From Thalassovita mangrovi (GTDB taxonomy: Bacteria; Pseudomonadota; Alphaproteobacteria; Rhodobacterales; Rhodobacteraceae): a stretch of DNA of 64,000 bases. Location: NCBI RefSeq assembly GCF_009857745.1, contig NZ_WWEN01000009.1, forward strand, positions 1 through 64,000, read 5' to 3'. Shown piece by piece: positions 38,895-47,283 of the stretch. The position numbers were made by a program, and so were the translations under genes. A model generated the notes under the pieces. The model made no database searches, was not told where the DNA came from, and was given only the letters and a program-made list of their open reading frames with translations. Each line of letters opens with the position of its first letter. Positions within the stretch are counted from its first letter, which is position 1.

Positions 38895-39677
38895 ATGGTC
38901 CAACTGACGCTCCCCAAGAATTCCCGCGTTCGTACCGGGAAAACCTGGCCCAAGCCCGAAGGCGCCACGAATGTGCGCAAGTTCCAGATTTACCGCTGGA
39001 ACCCCGATGACGGCGAAAACCCCCGGGTCGACACCTATTTCGTCGACATGGACAAATGCGGCCCGATGATCCTGGACGCGCTGATCAAGATCAAGAACGA
39101 GATCGACCCGACCCTGACCTTCCGCCGGTCCTGCCGCGAAGGTATCTGCGGGTCCTGCGCGATGAATATCGACGGCATCAACACGCTGGCCTGCATCTAC
39201 GGCATGGACGAGGTCAAGTCGGACACGGTCAAGATCTACCCGCTGCCGCATATGCCGGTGGTCAAGGACCTGATCCCCGACCTGACCCATTTCTATGCCC
39301 AGCACGCGTCGATCATGCCCTGGCTGGAAACCAAGACCAACCGTCCAGCCAAGGAATGGAAGCAGTCGATCGAGGACCGCAAGAAGCTCGACGGTCTGTA
39401 TGAATGCGTGATGTGCGCGTCCTGCTCGACCTCCTGCCCGTCCTACTGGTGGAACGGCGACAAGTACCTCGGGCCGGCCGCCCTGCTGCATGCCTATCGC
39501 TGGATCATCGACAGCCGCGATGAAGCCACCGGAGAACGGCTGGACGATCTGGAAGATCCGTTCAAGCTCTATCGCTGCCACACGATCATGAACTGCACCA
39601 AGACCTGCCCGAAAGGCCTGAACCCGGCCAAGGCGATCGCAGAGATCAAGCGGATGCTGGTGAACCGCACCGTGTAA
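38895..39677 (+). CDS. sdhB: Succinate dehydrogenase iron-sulfur subunit
   Basis: A 260-residue subunit carrying three iron-sulfur clusters that pass electrons from FAD to quinone. The [2Fe-2S] ligands are in [17 protein letters not shown] (about residues 77-93), the [4Fe-4S] ligands in [16 protein letters not shown] (about 174-189), and the [3Fe-4S] region in [20 protein letters not shown] (about 234-253). The ribosome site is TAGGAGAGGCG. Last gene of the operon, followed by a terminator. Confidence 0.97.
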   Translation: MVQLTLPKNSRVRTGKTWPKPEGATNVRKFQIYRWNPDDGENPRVDTYFVDMDKCGPMILDALIKIKNEIDPTLTFRRSCREGICGSCAMNIDGINTLACIYGMDEVKSDTVKIYPLPHMPVVKDLIPDLTHFYAQHASIMPWLETKTNRPAKEWKQSIEDRKKLDGLYECVMCASCSTSCPSYWWNGDKYLGPAALLHAYRWIIDSRDEATGERLDDLEDPFKLYRCHTIMNCTKTCPKGLNPAKAIAEIKRMLVNRTV

Positions 39678-39705
39678 GGTCGGGTCTGACGTATCCAAGC
39701 CTTTG

Positions 39706-39733
39706 AAAGGCCTGCCCTTGTGGTGGGCCTTTT
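39706..39733 (+). terminator. Terminator of the sdh operon
   Basis: AAAGGCC pairs with GGCCTTT, with an inner GCCC/GGGC region and a T run. It starts 29 bases after the sdhB stop. Confidence 0.75.
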
Positions 39734-39851
39734 CCTTTCCGCCGGGTCAAACCTGCAAATGCTGCATAGCAGCATTGCTGCTTTGGCGGATGTTATTTCC
39801 CCCGGATTGTTTATTTACGGCTCACGGGAGGAACATCGAAGAACCGAGGCT

Positions 39852-40004
39852 ATGATGTCCGATACCGCAAAAACCCAACAAGACCTTGCCCGCGAAGCGC
39901 TGGAAGCTCTGGATCAGGCCTTTGCCTATTACATCCCTGAAGAGGCCGTGCACGGCAGCGACGATGATTTCGTCGAATACTACGAATACGCCGCGGCCGC
40001 CTGA
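39852..40004 (+). CDS. Small acidic protein of unknown function
   Basis: A 50-residue protein (MMSDTAKTQQDLAREALE opening) that is acidic and helical, with a YYIPEE motif and an acidic aromatic tail DDDFVEYYEY. ATG at 39852 follows a CCGAGG ribosome site; the second ATG is equally possible. A strong terminator follows 25 bases after the stop, so it is a complete monocistronic unit. I recall small proteins of this kind in Rhodobacteraceae, but no function. Confidence 0.65.
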   Translation: MMSDTAKTQQDLAREALEALDQAFAYYIPEEAVHGSDDDFVEYYEYAAAA

Positions 40005-40028
40005 GGCGACCCGTCGATCGATATTGGC

Positions 40029-40061
40029 AAAAGGCGCACCCGGCCCCGGGCGCGCCTTTTT
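40029..40061 (+). terminator. Rho-independent terminator
   Basis: AAAAGGCGCACCCGG pairs with CCGGGCGCGCCTTTT, one mismatch, two-base tip, T tract. Terminates the small acidic protein gene. Confidence 0.87.
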
Positions 40062-40127
40062 CGTTTCGGCCAAGCGGTGCGCCCTCAGCTGCTTTTCGCC
40101 GCCGCCGCCGCACGGTAGAACCGGCGC

Positions 40128-40340
40128 ATGATTTTTCCGCTCGGCTTTGTCATCGCCTTCGTCCTGATCTTGATCTTTTCCAACCGCCGCACGCGCCAGT
40201 GCAAATGGCGCGCCGACCGGCGCCGCGACGCAAATGGGCAAAGCTGCTATCGCTGCATGGTCTGCGGCGCCGAAAGCTTTACTTCGGACGGCAGGCCGCC
40301 CAAGGATTGTCTGGCAAAAACGCCGCCGCCTTCCCTGTGA
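40128..40340 (+). CDS. Small membrane protein with a CxxC pair
   Basis: A 70-residue protein with an N-terminal hydrophobic helix (FPLGFVIAFVLILIFS, about residues 3-18), a basic Arg-rich stretch (about 20-34) and a CYRCMVCGAE segment near 41-50 that could bind a metal. A lone cysteine follows near residue 61. The pattern is a membrane-anchored half zinc ribbon. It ends 16 bases before the next gene. I recognise no named family. Confidence 0.55.
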   Translation: MIFPLGFVIAFVLILIFSNRRTRQCKWRADRRRDANGQSCYRCMVCGAESFTSDGRPPKDCLAKTPPPSL

Positions 40341-40356
40341 TGCCCGAGGTCGAAAG

Positions 40357-41202
40357 ATGCCCGATATTCCCGCCGATGCCGAGGCCCGCCGCGCCGTTCC
40401 ACCGGTGATCTGCTATCCCAACGATACCCTGCCCCCGGTCGACCTGGCACTGTATCGCGCCGCCCGGGAAGGGGCGCGGAAGGTGGACGAGGTGCTGGTG
40501 CCGCCGCGCGATGCAGGCAGTTTCCGGGTGGGCGCGGGGCAGTTTTTCCGCATTTCCTCGATCGACGGTGCGCAGGTGGGCGATCTGAACCTGTGGAACG
40601 TGCATGACCTGTCGGAGCGGTTCTATTCCGGCAAGACGCGGGCGTTGCACGGCACCCATCTGAGCGTAGGCGAGCGGATGTGGTCCTCCTTCCCCACGCT
40701 GCGGCCGATGGCGACGATTATCGAGGACACGCTGTCCTGGTACGGGATCGACGAATATGGCGGGTCGGTGCATGACGTGATCGGCACCCGCTGCGATCCC
40801 TATACCCATAACCTGCTGTCGGGCGGGCAGTACCACCATTGCTGCCATTCCAACCTGACCCGGGCGCTGGCCGATGCGACCGGAATGACACTGGCCGAGG
40901 CCGAACCGCATGTGCATGACGTTTTGAACGTCTTCATGTGCACCGGGTTTACCCGCGATACCGGCCAGTATTTCATGAAGGCGAGCCCGGTACGCCCCGG
41001 CGATTACCTGGAATTCTTCGCCGAGATCGACCTGCTGGGCGCGCTGTCGGCCTGTCCGGGCGGGGATTGTTCGTCGGAACATTCCAGCGACGCGGCGGCC
41101 TGTTACCCCCTGCTGGTCGAGGTATTCGCGCCCGAGGAAGGGGCGTTGCGGGGCTGGTCGCAGCCGGAGGTGAATGGCTACGACCGGTCGCACGGGCGCT
41201 GA
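40357..41202 (+). CDS. Urea carboxylase-associated family protein (DUF1989)
   Basis: A 281-residue protein of the DUF1989 family. Conserved segments are GQFFRISSIDGAQVGDLNLW (about residues 62-81), GTHLSVGERMWSSFPTLRPM (about 102-121) and GTRCDPYTH (about 147-155). Two cysteines and histidines (HHCCHSN, about 165-171) match the putative metal site. Relatives lie beside urea carboxylase or aminomethyltransferases, but none is adjacent here. The ATG at 40357 gives a normal length. Confidence 0.78.
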   Translation: MPDIPADAEARRAVPPVICYPNDTLPPVDLALYRAAREGARKVDEVLVPPRDAGSFRVGAGQFFRISSIDGAQVGDLNLWNVHDLSERFYSGKTRALHGTHLSVGERMWSSFPTLRPMATIIEDTLSWYGIDEYGGSVHDVIGTRCDPYTHNLLSGGQYHHCCHSNLTRALADATGMTLAEAEPHVHDVLNVFMCTGFTRDTGQYFMKASPVRPGDYLEFFAEIDLLGALSACPGGDCSSEHSSDAAACYPLLVEVFAPEEGALRGWSQPEVNGYDRSHGR

Positions 41203-41360
41203 GCTAAGCGGCAATCGAAAAGAAAACAGCGCGAACAATGCCTGTCCGCGCCGTCCCTGCTGTCTAGCCAAAGGCCTATCGATAGAAGAGTGCCAGAAAT
41301 ATTGCGTCTATTTCCCGCCCCCGAGGGATGCGTCGGAGGCGGCTTGCTATCAGGAATCGG

Positions 41361-42122
41361 TTAGCCGTGTCCGTCTTCAACCGCGTCCCGAATTGCTTCG
41401 GCATCGGCCGCAAGCGCCTCGGCGTCCTCTTCAGAGAGTGGCTCGCCAAGAATAGTGCTCACGGCTATAGCGGTGTCTGTCGTGACAGTTACACCCTTGT
41501 CGGAAGCCACGCCGAGGAACACCGCCATCAACGTGTCGACGTCGGTGGTTACGCCGAGGTCCGTCAAAGCCGACGTTCCATCGAGTGCGTCACGAAGCAG
41601 GGCGAGATTTGCGAGCGGAGAGTCGATGTAGGTCTGATTTTCGAAATCGTTCCTGAGGGCATCGACCATTTCCTCCAGCGTCATGTTGTAGAAATCCAGC
41701 ATGTCCTGGGTGATATTGTTCACGGCCTCCGTGTAGGCCTGATCCAAGACGTGGCTGGGTGAGCGCGCCACATTCAGGCGACCAAGCTCCACTTCGGGAA
41801 TCCTTCCCTCAGCCCAGTTCGGCGAGCCGCCCTGATCTCCTGTGGGCTGGCCGGCCTGCGGACCTTCCCCATCGGATTCGTCCGGTTCTCCCGCACCGCC
41901 TCTCGGGCCGCTGCCGCTGTCGTTATTGCCGCTGCTGTCGTTGCCCCCTTGGTTGCCTCCATCGTCGCTACCGCTGCTGCCGCCGCCTGCGTTGTCAGAC
42001 GCGGCGAAAGCTGCCCCCGTATTGGGGCTGAATTCTGGCGCTACGGCGATCGCAAAGGTGAGTGCCAAGGTCGATACACCGAGCAGCATTGCGGTTTTAC
42101 GGGTGAAGTCTGCAATAATCAT
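41361..42122 (-). CDS. Gly/Asp-rich secreted protein of unknown function
   Basis: A 253-residue protein. After MIIADFTRKTAML there is a hydrophobic signal (LLGVSTLALTFAIAVA) and a probable AFAA cleavage site near residue 42. A low-complexity region rich in Gly, Ser, Asp and Asn follows (about 45-110), then an acidic helical C-terminal domain containing three-fold motifs such as LDGTSALTDLGVTTDVD. No family recognised. The ATG at 42120-42122 has an AGGAGG ribosome site at ideal spacing; the frame is open further upstream. The linker looks like a secreted or surface protein spacer. Confidence 0.7.
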   Translation of the reverse strand: MIIADFTRKTAMLLGVSTLALTFAIAVAPEFSPNTGAAFAASDNAGGGSSGSDDGGNQGGNDSSGNNDSGSGPRGGAGEPDESDGEGPQAGQPTGDQGGSPNWAEGRIPEVELGRLNVARSPSHVLDQAYTEAVNNITQDMLDFYNMTLEEMVDALRNDFENQTYIDSPLANLALLRDALDGTSALTDLGVTTDVDTLMAVFLGVASDKGVTVTTDTAIAVSTILGEPLSEEDAEALAADAEAIRDAVEDGHG

Positions 42123-42312
42123 CTGAACCTCCTGAATCAGAAAAATTATGCTCCCAAGGTTCAGCGGGAACGTCCGCACCGCTTTGATATGAATCAATCC
42201 ATATTTTGCACGCTCTTGTGTGTGCTTTTCTGCTTGGCAAATATTTCTGGTTCATGAGAAGGCGACACCCGAACGGGGCGGATGCCGCTTTTTTTCTTGA
42301 TATGAAGACCGA

Positions 42313-43638
42313 TCAGCTGGCGTGGATGAAATGCAGCCGGTCGAAGCTCTTGCGCCATTCTGCGACCTCGGCGGCGAGGGTTTCGGGCGCGTTGGCGCGC
42401 AGGGCTGCCGCGATCAGCCGGGCCAGTTCCGGCATGTCATCGGGCGTCATGCCCCAGCGGACCAGTTCCGGCGTGCCGATGCGCAGTCCGTTCAGATCGC
42501 CTTCGACCTCTGCGATGGGCAGGCCGATGCCGCAGGCCAGGAACCCCGCCTTGCGCAGTTTCTTCGACGCCGCCTGACCGCCGCCGAACCCGGCTGCTTC
42601 CAGCGCGAATTGATGCGACGCGGTGGCGCCCTTGCCGGCGGCGAAGACCGGCAGGCCGAGATCGCCAAGTTCCTTGGCCAGCGCCTGGGCGGTGTCGATC
42701 ATCGCCTTGGCATAGCCGGTGCCGTGATCGCGCCAGTCCAGCATGGTCATCGCCAGGGCGGCGGATTTGGCGGCGTCGAAATTGGCGGTCATGCCGGGGA
42801 AGGCGATGGCGTCGAGACGCTGCGCGATTTCCATGTCGTTGCTGACGATCAGCCCCGAGGGCGGGCCGCCGAGCGATTTATAAGTGCTCATCGTCATCAG
42901 ATGCGCACCCTGATCGAGCGGATTGGGCCAGGCCTGACCGGCGATGATGCCGCATTGATGCGCTGCGTCGAACAGAACATGCGCGCCGACGGTGTCGGCG
43001 ATGGCGCGGATGTCGGCGACCGGATGCGGGAACAGGTTCAGGCTGCCGCCGATGGTGATGATCCGGGGCCGGACCCGCTCGGCCAGCTCTGCCAGCCCGT
43101 CGAGATCGACGCTGTAGCCGTCGGCATCGACCGGGGCGGCATGGCTTTGCAGCCCGTAAAGCCCGGCGCAGCCCGCCGCGTGATGGGTGACATGGCCGCC
43201 GATGCTGGCGGGCGGGGTGATGATCGCATCGCCCGGTTTCGCCAGCGCCATGAAGCCGTAAAGGTTGGCGATGGCGCCCGACGGCACCCGGATTTCGGCA
43301 TATTTCGCGTCGAAAATCTCGGCGCTGAGCTCGGCCGCGATCACTTCGATTTCCTCGATCGCCTCCAGCCCCATCTCGTACTTATCGCCCGGGTAGCCCA
43401 GCGAGGGACGGGTGCCGATGCCAGAGGCCAGCAGCGCCTCGGCGCGCGGGTTCATCACGTTGGTCGCGGGGTTGAGGTTGAAACAGTCGCGTTCGTGGAT
43501 TTGCCGGTTGCTGTCGGCCAGGGATTCCAGGCGGGCGGCCAGATCGGCGCTGTCCGCCGTGGCGGTGTCGTCGGCGATGCGCTGCACCAGGGTTTCGGCC
43601 TGGGACGGCACCCAGTTGCGTTTGCTGAGATGGGACAT
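42313..43638 (-). CDS. Serine hydroxymethyltransferase-like PLP enzyme
   Basis: A 441-residue fold-type I PLP enzyme related to GlyA. Conserved segments include YPGDKYEMGLEAIEEIE (about residues 81-97), VLFDAAHQCGIIAG (about 220-233) and the PLP-lysine motif MSTYKSLGGPPSGLI (about 251-265), where canonical GlyA has TTTTHKTLRGPRGG. The change at this motif suggests a different substrate, such as 2-methylserine or another beta-hydroxy amino acid. A divergent LysR regulator controls it probably. Being distant from folate genes argues it is not the housekeeping GlyA. Confidence 0.72.
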   Translation of the reverse strand: MSHLSKRNWVPSQAETLVQRIADDTATADSADLAARLESLADSNRQIHERDCFNLNPATNVMNPRAEALLASGIGTRPSLGYPGDKYEMGLEAIEEIEVIAAELSAEIFDAKYAEIRVPSGAIANLYGFMALAKPGDAIITPPASIGGHVTHHAAGCAGLYGLQSHAAPVDADGYSVDLDGLAELAERVRPRIITIGGSLNLFPHPVADIRAIADTVGAHVLFDAAHQCGIIAGQAWPNPLDQGAHLMTMSTYKSLGGPPSGLIVSNDMEIAQRLDAIAFPGMTANFDAAKSAALAMTMLDWRDHGTGYAKAMIDTAQALAKELGDLGLPVFAAGKGATASHQFALEAAGFGGGQAASKKLRKAGFLACGIGLPIAEVEGDLNGLRIGTPELVRWGMTPDDMPELARLIAAALRANAPETLAAEVAEWRKSFDRLHFIHAS

Positions 43639-43716
43639 GGATCGGTTCCTGAGTGGTTTGCAGCCAGAAAATCGCGGCGAGGGGCTTTGCGCAAATCAGT
43701 TTTCATGTATTCTTGG

Positions 43717-43731
43717 CCTAGAAATTCTAGG
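43717..43731. promoter_or_regulatory. Perfect palindrome between SHMT-like and LysR genes
   Basis: CCTAGAAATTCTAGG is a perfect 15-bp palindrome, six bases before the LysR start codon and 78 bases before the SHMT-like start codon. It contains an interrupted dyad of the length expected for a LysR operator and probably mediates autorepression. Confidence 0.65.
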
Positions 43732-43737
43732 TCTATC

Positions 43738-44610
43738 ATGCCCGTTCGCCCGCCACGCCCCTCCGGCCCGCCGCTGAACGCGCTGCGCGCCTTCGAGGCG
43801 GCGGCGCGGCTGGGCGGGTTTTCCCGCGCGGCCGAGGAATTATGCGTCACGCCGGGCGCGGTGGCGCAGCAGGTCAAGCTGCTGGAAGACTGGGCCGGGG
43901 TGGCGCTGTTCGACCGGCAGGCGCAGGGCGTGGTGCTGAACGACATGGGGCGGCAGGTGCTGCCGCTGGCGACCCGCGCCTTCGATCAGATCGCCGCGAC
44001 GGTGCAGGAAATCAGGGCGGTCGCCAGCCCCAACCGGTTGCATATCGCGGCGCTGCCTGCGGTGGCGCAGCTGTGGCTGTCGCCGCGGCTGCCGGGGCTG
44101 CGCCGGGCGTTGCCGGATCTGGAAATATCGGTGACGGCGATGGAACAGCCGCCCAACCTGGAACGCGATCCCTTCGACATGACGCTGTTCTTTGGCGACC
44201 CGGCGGAGGGCGAGGCGATTGCCGGGGATGAGGTTTTGCCGGTCTGTTCTCCCGCCCTGGAGGGCGGTCTTGCCCACGTTGCCGATCTGGCCGGGGTGAA
44301 TTGCCTGTCCGACAGCGCCTGGGCGCAGGACTGGCCGCTTTGGTTGCAACGGATTGCCGGGGCCGAGGCGCCGACGGTGCGCGGGCCGGTGTTTTCGCTT
44401 TACGCGCTGGCGGTGCAGGAGGCGGTCAACGGCGCCGGGGTGCTGATCGGGCATCGCTGCCTGATCGAGCGAGAGTTGCGCGAGGGCAGGCTGGTGGCGC
44501 CGTTCGACCACCCGGTCGCCACCGGCAAGGCGTTGATCCTGCAACTGCGCCAGCCGGTGCGGGAACCGCTGGCGCGGCTGGCGGCGGCGTTACGCGAAAG
44601 CCGCCTCTAG
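43738..44610 (+). CDS. LysR family regulator (GcvA-like)
   Basis: A 290-residue LysR-type regulator. The N-terminal winged helix carries [20 protein letters not shown] (about residues 14-33) and [19 protein letters not shown] (about 35-53), with the GcvA-like order of substitutions, and a substrate-binding domain follows (about 95-285). The ATG at 43738 is the last one before the HTH. Divergent from the SHMT-like gene, and its 3-prime end overlaps the convergent deoD gene by 21 bases. Confidence 0.87.
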   Translation: MPVRPPRPSGPPLNALRAFEAAARLGGFSRAAEELCVTPGAVAQQVKLLEDWAGVALFDRQAQGVVLNDMGRQVLPLATRAFDQIAATVQEIRAVASPNRLHIAALPAVAQLWLSPRLPGLRRALPDLEISVTAMEQPPNLERDPFDMTLFFGDPAEGEAIAGDEVLPVCSPALEGGLAHVADLAGVNCLSDSAWAQDWPLWLQRIAGAEAPTVRGPVFSLYALAVQEAVNGAGVLIGHRCLIERELREGRLVAPFDHPVATGKALILQLRQPVREPLARLAAALRESRL

Positions 44611-45294
44611 CGCGATTTCCACCATGTCGCCGAAAGATTTCTCGCGGTCTTCCGACGGCAGCGCTTCGTGGGTCAGCAGGTGGTCGGACACGGTCAGCAC
44701 GGCCAGAGCCCGCACCCCGTGGCGCAGGGCGAGGTTGTAAAGTTCCGCCGCTTCCATTTCCACGCCGAGGATGCCGTGGCGGACCATCTGTTCGTTCAGG
44801 TCGGGTCGTTCGTCATAGAACACATCGGCCGAATAGATGCCGCCGACATGGGGGACGACGCCTTTGGCTTCTGCGGCGTCAGCGGCGGCCTTCAGCAGCG
44901 ACCAGTCGGCCGAGGGGGCGAAGTTCAACTCCTTGAAGATGCCGCGCGACGGGGTGGAAATCGTCGAGGCGGTCATCGCCAGGATCACGTCGCGGACCTT
45001 CACCTTGTCCTGCATGCCGCCGCAGGACCCGATGCGGATCAGCGTTTTCGCACCGTAATCGCGGATCAATTCGTTCACGTAGATCGACAGCGACGGCATC
45101 CCCATGCCGGACCCGTGGATGGTGACCGGCTTGCCCTTGTAGGTCCCGGTATAGCCCAGCATCCCGCGCACCTCGTTGACCAGCTTGGGATCGTCGAGGA
45201 AGGTTTCCGCCGCCCATTTGGCGCGGTAGGGATCGCCGGGCAGCAGCACGGTTTCGGCGATTTCCCCGGGTTTGGCACCGATGTGAATGGTCAT
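44590..45294 (-). CDS. deoD: Purine-nucleoside phosphorylase, DeoD type
   Basis: A 234-residue phosphorylase cleaving purine nucleosides with phosphate. The phosphate-binding [11 protein letters not shown] segment (about residues 20-30), [20 protein letters not shown] (about 57-76), RIGSCGGMQ (about 87-95) and VSDHLLTHE (about 202-210) identify the hexameric DeoD group. The C-terminus overlaps the lysR 3-prime end tail to tail. It is near, but not in operon with, the nucleoside-type ABC importer at 55.5-60.3 kb. Confidence 0.94.
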   Translation of the reverse strand: MTIHIGAKPGEIAETVLLPGDPYRAKWAAETFLDDPKLVNEVRGMLGYTGTYKGKPVTIHGSGMGMPSLSIYVNELIRDYGAKTLIRIGSCGGMQDKVKVRDVILAMTASTISTPSRGIFKELNFAPSADWSLLKAAADAAEAKGVVPHVGGIYSADVFYDERPDLNEQMVRHGILGVEMEAAELYNLALRHGVRALAVLTVSDHLLTHEALPSEDREKSFGDMVEIALEAAFA

Positions 45295-45302
45295 GGGACT
45301 TC

Positions 45303-45743
45303 CTAGCGCTGGTATTTGATGAAAGGTGTCAGGGTGCCGATGCGGTCATAAAGCTGCCGGGCGGTGTGGTTGAATTCCTGCGTCATCCAATAGACCGCCG
45401 GGGTGCCGTTATCGTCGGCGGCCTTGTAGACCGCTTCGATCAGCGCCCGGCCGATGCCTTTGCCCCGTACATCCGGATCGGCATAGAGATCCTGCAGGTA
45501 ACAGATGTCTTCGACCCGCCAGTTATGGGCGTGATAGATGTAATGCACCAGGCCCACCGGCTTGCCATCGAGTTCGGCCAGCAAGGCGCATTGCTGCTTG
45601 CGTTCGGGATCGATCAGCCGGGCGAAGGTGGTCTGGTAGACCTCTTCGGAAACGCTGCTTTCGTAAAATACCAGGTAAGCGGTCCACAACCGCCGCCACT
45701 CCGCTTCGTCCTCGGCCCTCAGCGGGCGTATCTGCACACTCAT
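45303..45743 (-). CDS. GNAT family N-acetyltransferase
   Basis: A 146-residue acetyltransferase with the acetyl-CoA motif [20 protein letters not shown] (about residues 82-101). N-terminus [20 protein letters not shown] is typical. Substrate unknown. The ATG at 45741-45743 is the first that gives a normal GNAT length; the frame is open far upstream but that part is unlike GNAT. It follows deoD and is divergent from the R-body operon. Confidence 0.83.
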   Translation of the reverse strand: MSVQIRPLRAEDEAEWRRLWTAYLVFYESSVSEEVYQTTFARLIDPERKQQCALLAELDGKPVGLVHYIYHAHNWRVEDICYLQDLYADPDVRGKGIGRALIEAVYKAADDNGTPAVYWMTQEFNHTARQLYDRIGTLTPFIKYQR

Positions 45744-45924
45744 TCGAGACCCTCTCGCATTTTGAAACCACAATGAAGAAGTCCGCAGGACATGACAACA
45801 AAGGGTGAAACCGGACGTGGGGGAAACCTGACACGGAACTTTCAGTCGAAGGGAGAAGTTTGTTAACGATTCGCCTTTTAGATGTCGCGTGATGGCTTTG
45901 AGCCCGTATTCAAGGAGGCCCCGC

Positions 45925-46095
45925 GTGCCGGACCCGGACGATTTGGACATTTCCGAAACCATCAAGGCGCAACTGGAATTCGCACGGGAGCTGTCGGAGA
46001 TGATGCTGGCGGCGACCGATCGGCAGCAGCAGGCGCAGATGGCGCAACAGGAAAAGCTGGCGCAGTTGTGCCGGTCGATCCTGTCCGGCGCCTGA
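45925..46095 (+). CDS. First gene of the R-body operon, small helical protein
   Basis: A 56-residue protein (MPDPDDLDISETIKAQLEFA opening) rich in Gln, Glu and Ala, predicted to be one long helix or coiled coil. The start is taken as a GTG at 45925 because an AAGGAGG ribosome site lies six bases upstream; an ATG at 45892 in the same frame is possible but has no ribosome site. It lies 27 bases before the first RebB-family gene. Not recognised as a named Reb protein, but the operon position suggests an assembly or regulatory part. Confidence 0.6.
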   Translation: MPDPDDLDISETIKAQLEFARELSEMMLAATDRQQQAQMAQQEKLAQLCRSILSGA

Positions 46096-46122
46096 ACATC
46101 TATTTCAGCAGGAGGACCATGC

Positions 46123-46407
46123 ATGGCCGAAAAGGTCGACAAAGAAGACAGTGCCGAAGCCGGCGTCGCGCCGGCGGTGACCGACGCGGTGACCCAGGCC
46201 AACCTGAAAACACTGGCGGAGGCCCCGGCGATGGCAATGGGGACGGTTTGTCAGTCGCTGTCCCATTCCAGCGCCATGCTGTTCGAGAACGCGGTGAACG
46301 CCCAGCAGCAAAACGCGATCACGGCCCAGGCCGCGACGACCCAGTGTGTCATGACCCTGCTGGGCGATGGCGGCCCGGTGCAAAATCCAACGAGAGGTAA
46401 GAAATAA
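46123..46407 (+). CDS. RebB family R-body protein (paralogue 1)
   Basis: A 94-residue member of the RebB family (killing-trait R-body structural proteins; type 51 R-bodies of Caedibacter). The family core is APAVTDAVTQANLKTLAEAP (about residues 15-34), then AMAMGTVCQSLSHSSAML and QQQNAITAQAATTQCVMTLL. It has two cysteines absent from its paralogues. Its stop overlaps the next start (TAATG). R-bodies are coiled protein ribbons that unroll; in this context the role (toxin delivery, defence or host interaction) is unknown. Confidence 0.85.
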   Translation: MAEKVDKEDSAEAGVAPAVTDAVTQANLKTLAEAPAMAMGTVCQSLSHSSAMLFENAVNAQQQNAITAQAATTQCVMTLLGDGGPVQNPTRGKK

Positions 46408-46640
46408 TGGCATTCCCAACAGCCGTAAACGATCAGATCACCGACGCGGTGACGCAAACCAACGTCAAGGTCCTGTCCGAATCTCCGGCGATGGCGATGG
46501 GATCGCTGTACCAGGCGGCGGCGCATTCTTCGGGCATCCTGATGGAAAACGCGGTCAGCAGCCAGCAGGCCGGCGCAACCCTGTTGCAGGCGGTGCTGAC
46601 CAGCGCTGTCAAACAACTGCTGGAAGGGAAAGGAACCTGA
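46407..46640 (+). CDS. RebB family R-body protein (paralogue 2)
   Basis: A 77-residue RebB-family protein, the most canonical of the three: VNDQITDAVTQTNVKVLSES (about residues 6-25), then PAMAMGSLYQAAAHSSGILM. It is similar along its whole length to its neighbours, consistent with tandem duplication. Starts one base inside the previous stop, and its own stop overlaps the next start (TGATG), so these genes are tightly coupled. Confidence 0.87.
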   Translation: MAFPTAVNDQITDAVTQTNVKVLSESPAMAMGSLYQAAAHSSGILMENAVSSQQAGATLLQAVLTSAVKQLLEGKGT

Positions 46641-46870
46641 TGGCACTGCCGACCAGTGTGAACGGGCAGATCACCGATGCGGTGACGCAATCCGCCCTGA
46701 TGAGCCTTGGAACCGCGCCGGCGACGGCGTTGGGCGCGCAGCAACAGGTCTGGGCCCATGCGATGGGGATCGGCTTTGAAAACGCGGCGGCCCGGCAGCA
46801 GGCGGGGCAGACCCTGGCGGAGGCGTCTCTTTCGGCTGTCGTCGCGGATGCAAAAGGAGCCCTGAAATGA
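46640..46870 (+). CDS. RebB family R-body protein (paralogue 3)
   Basis: A 76-residue divergent RebB-family member. It keeps VNGQITDAVTQSAL (about residues 6-19) and APATALGAQQQVWAHAMGI, but is otherwise most distant from paralogues 1 and 2, ending VVADAKGALK. The start ATG (46640) overlaps the previous stop. A GAAAGGAACC ribosome site precedes it. It overlaps the last gene by four bases. Confidence 0.82.
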   Translation: MALPTSVNGQITDAVTQSALMSLGTAPATALGAQQQVWAHAMGIGFENAAARQQAGQTLAEASLSAVVADAKGALK

Positions 46871-47247
46871 GCGATCCGACACAGCCCGGCCCCGACGGGG
46901 GTCTTCAGGACAATCAAACGCCGCTGAATTCCCAGGCGCTGCAAGCAGCGGATGAATTGCGCCGCCTGGTCGCGGGCAATCCAGATCAACTCGCCGGGGC
47001 CGGGCTGGCGCTGGCGATTGCACAGACGGCGTCGATCGCGCTGCAGGATGCGGTGGATCATCTGCGCCGGGTCCAGATCATGACCGAAGCCACCTATGCC
47101 AAGGCGCTCAGCGGGGCGGGGGGCGCGGATGCGCAAGGCGTGATCGAGGCGGCGGCGAAGGCATCGCTGGCGGCGTCCGATCTATTGTCCAAATCGGGCG
47201 ACGCGGCGCTGGAAATGCTGGAAAAGCTGGCGGCGGCGTCGAAGTGA
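46867..47247 (+). CDS. Last gene of the R-body operon, helical protein
   Basis: A 126-residue Ala-rich, helical protein. It has a Pro/Asn/Gln-rich start, then repeated alanine-rich helices (for example AGAGLALAIAQTASIALQDAVDHL region, about residues 43-66, and a C-terminal AALEMLEKLAAASK). I do not recognise a domain; it is longer than the RebB proteins and may be a more distant Reb component or an accessory. It overlaps paralogue 3 (ATGA), so it is in the operon. Confidence 0.65.
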   Translation: MSDPTQPGPDGGLQDNQTPLNSQALQAADELRRLVAGNPDQLAGAGLALAIAQTASIALQDAVDHLRRVQIMTEATYAKALSGAGGADAQGVIEAAAKASLAASDLLSKSGDAALEMLEKLAAASK

Positions 47248-47283
47248 GCGGGTCGTGGCGGGATGGCCTGCCACGGCCGGATA

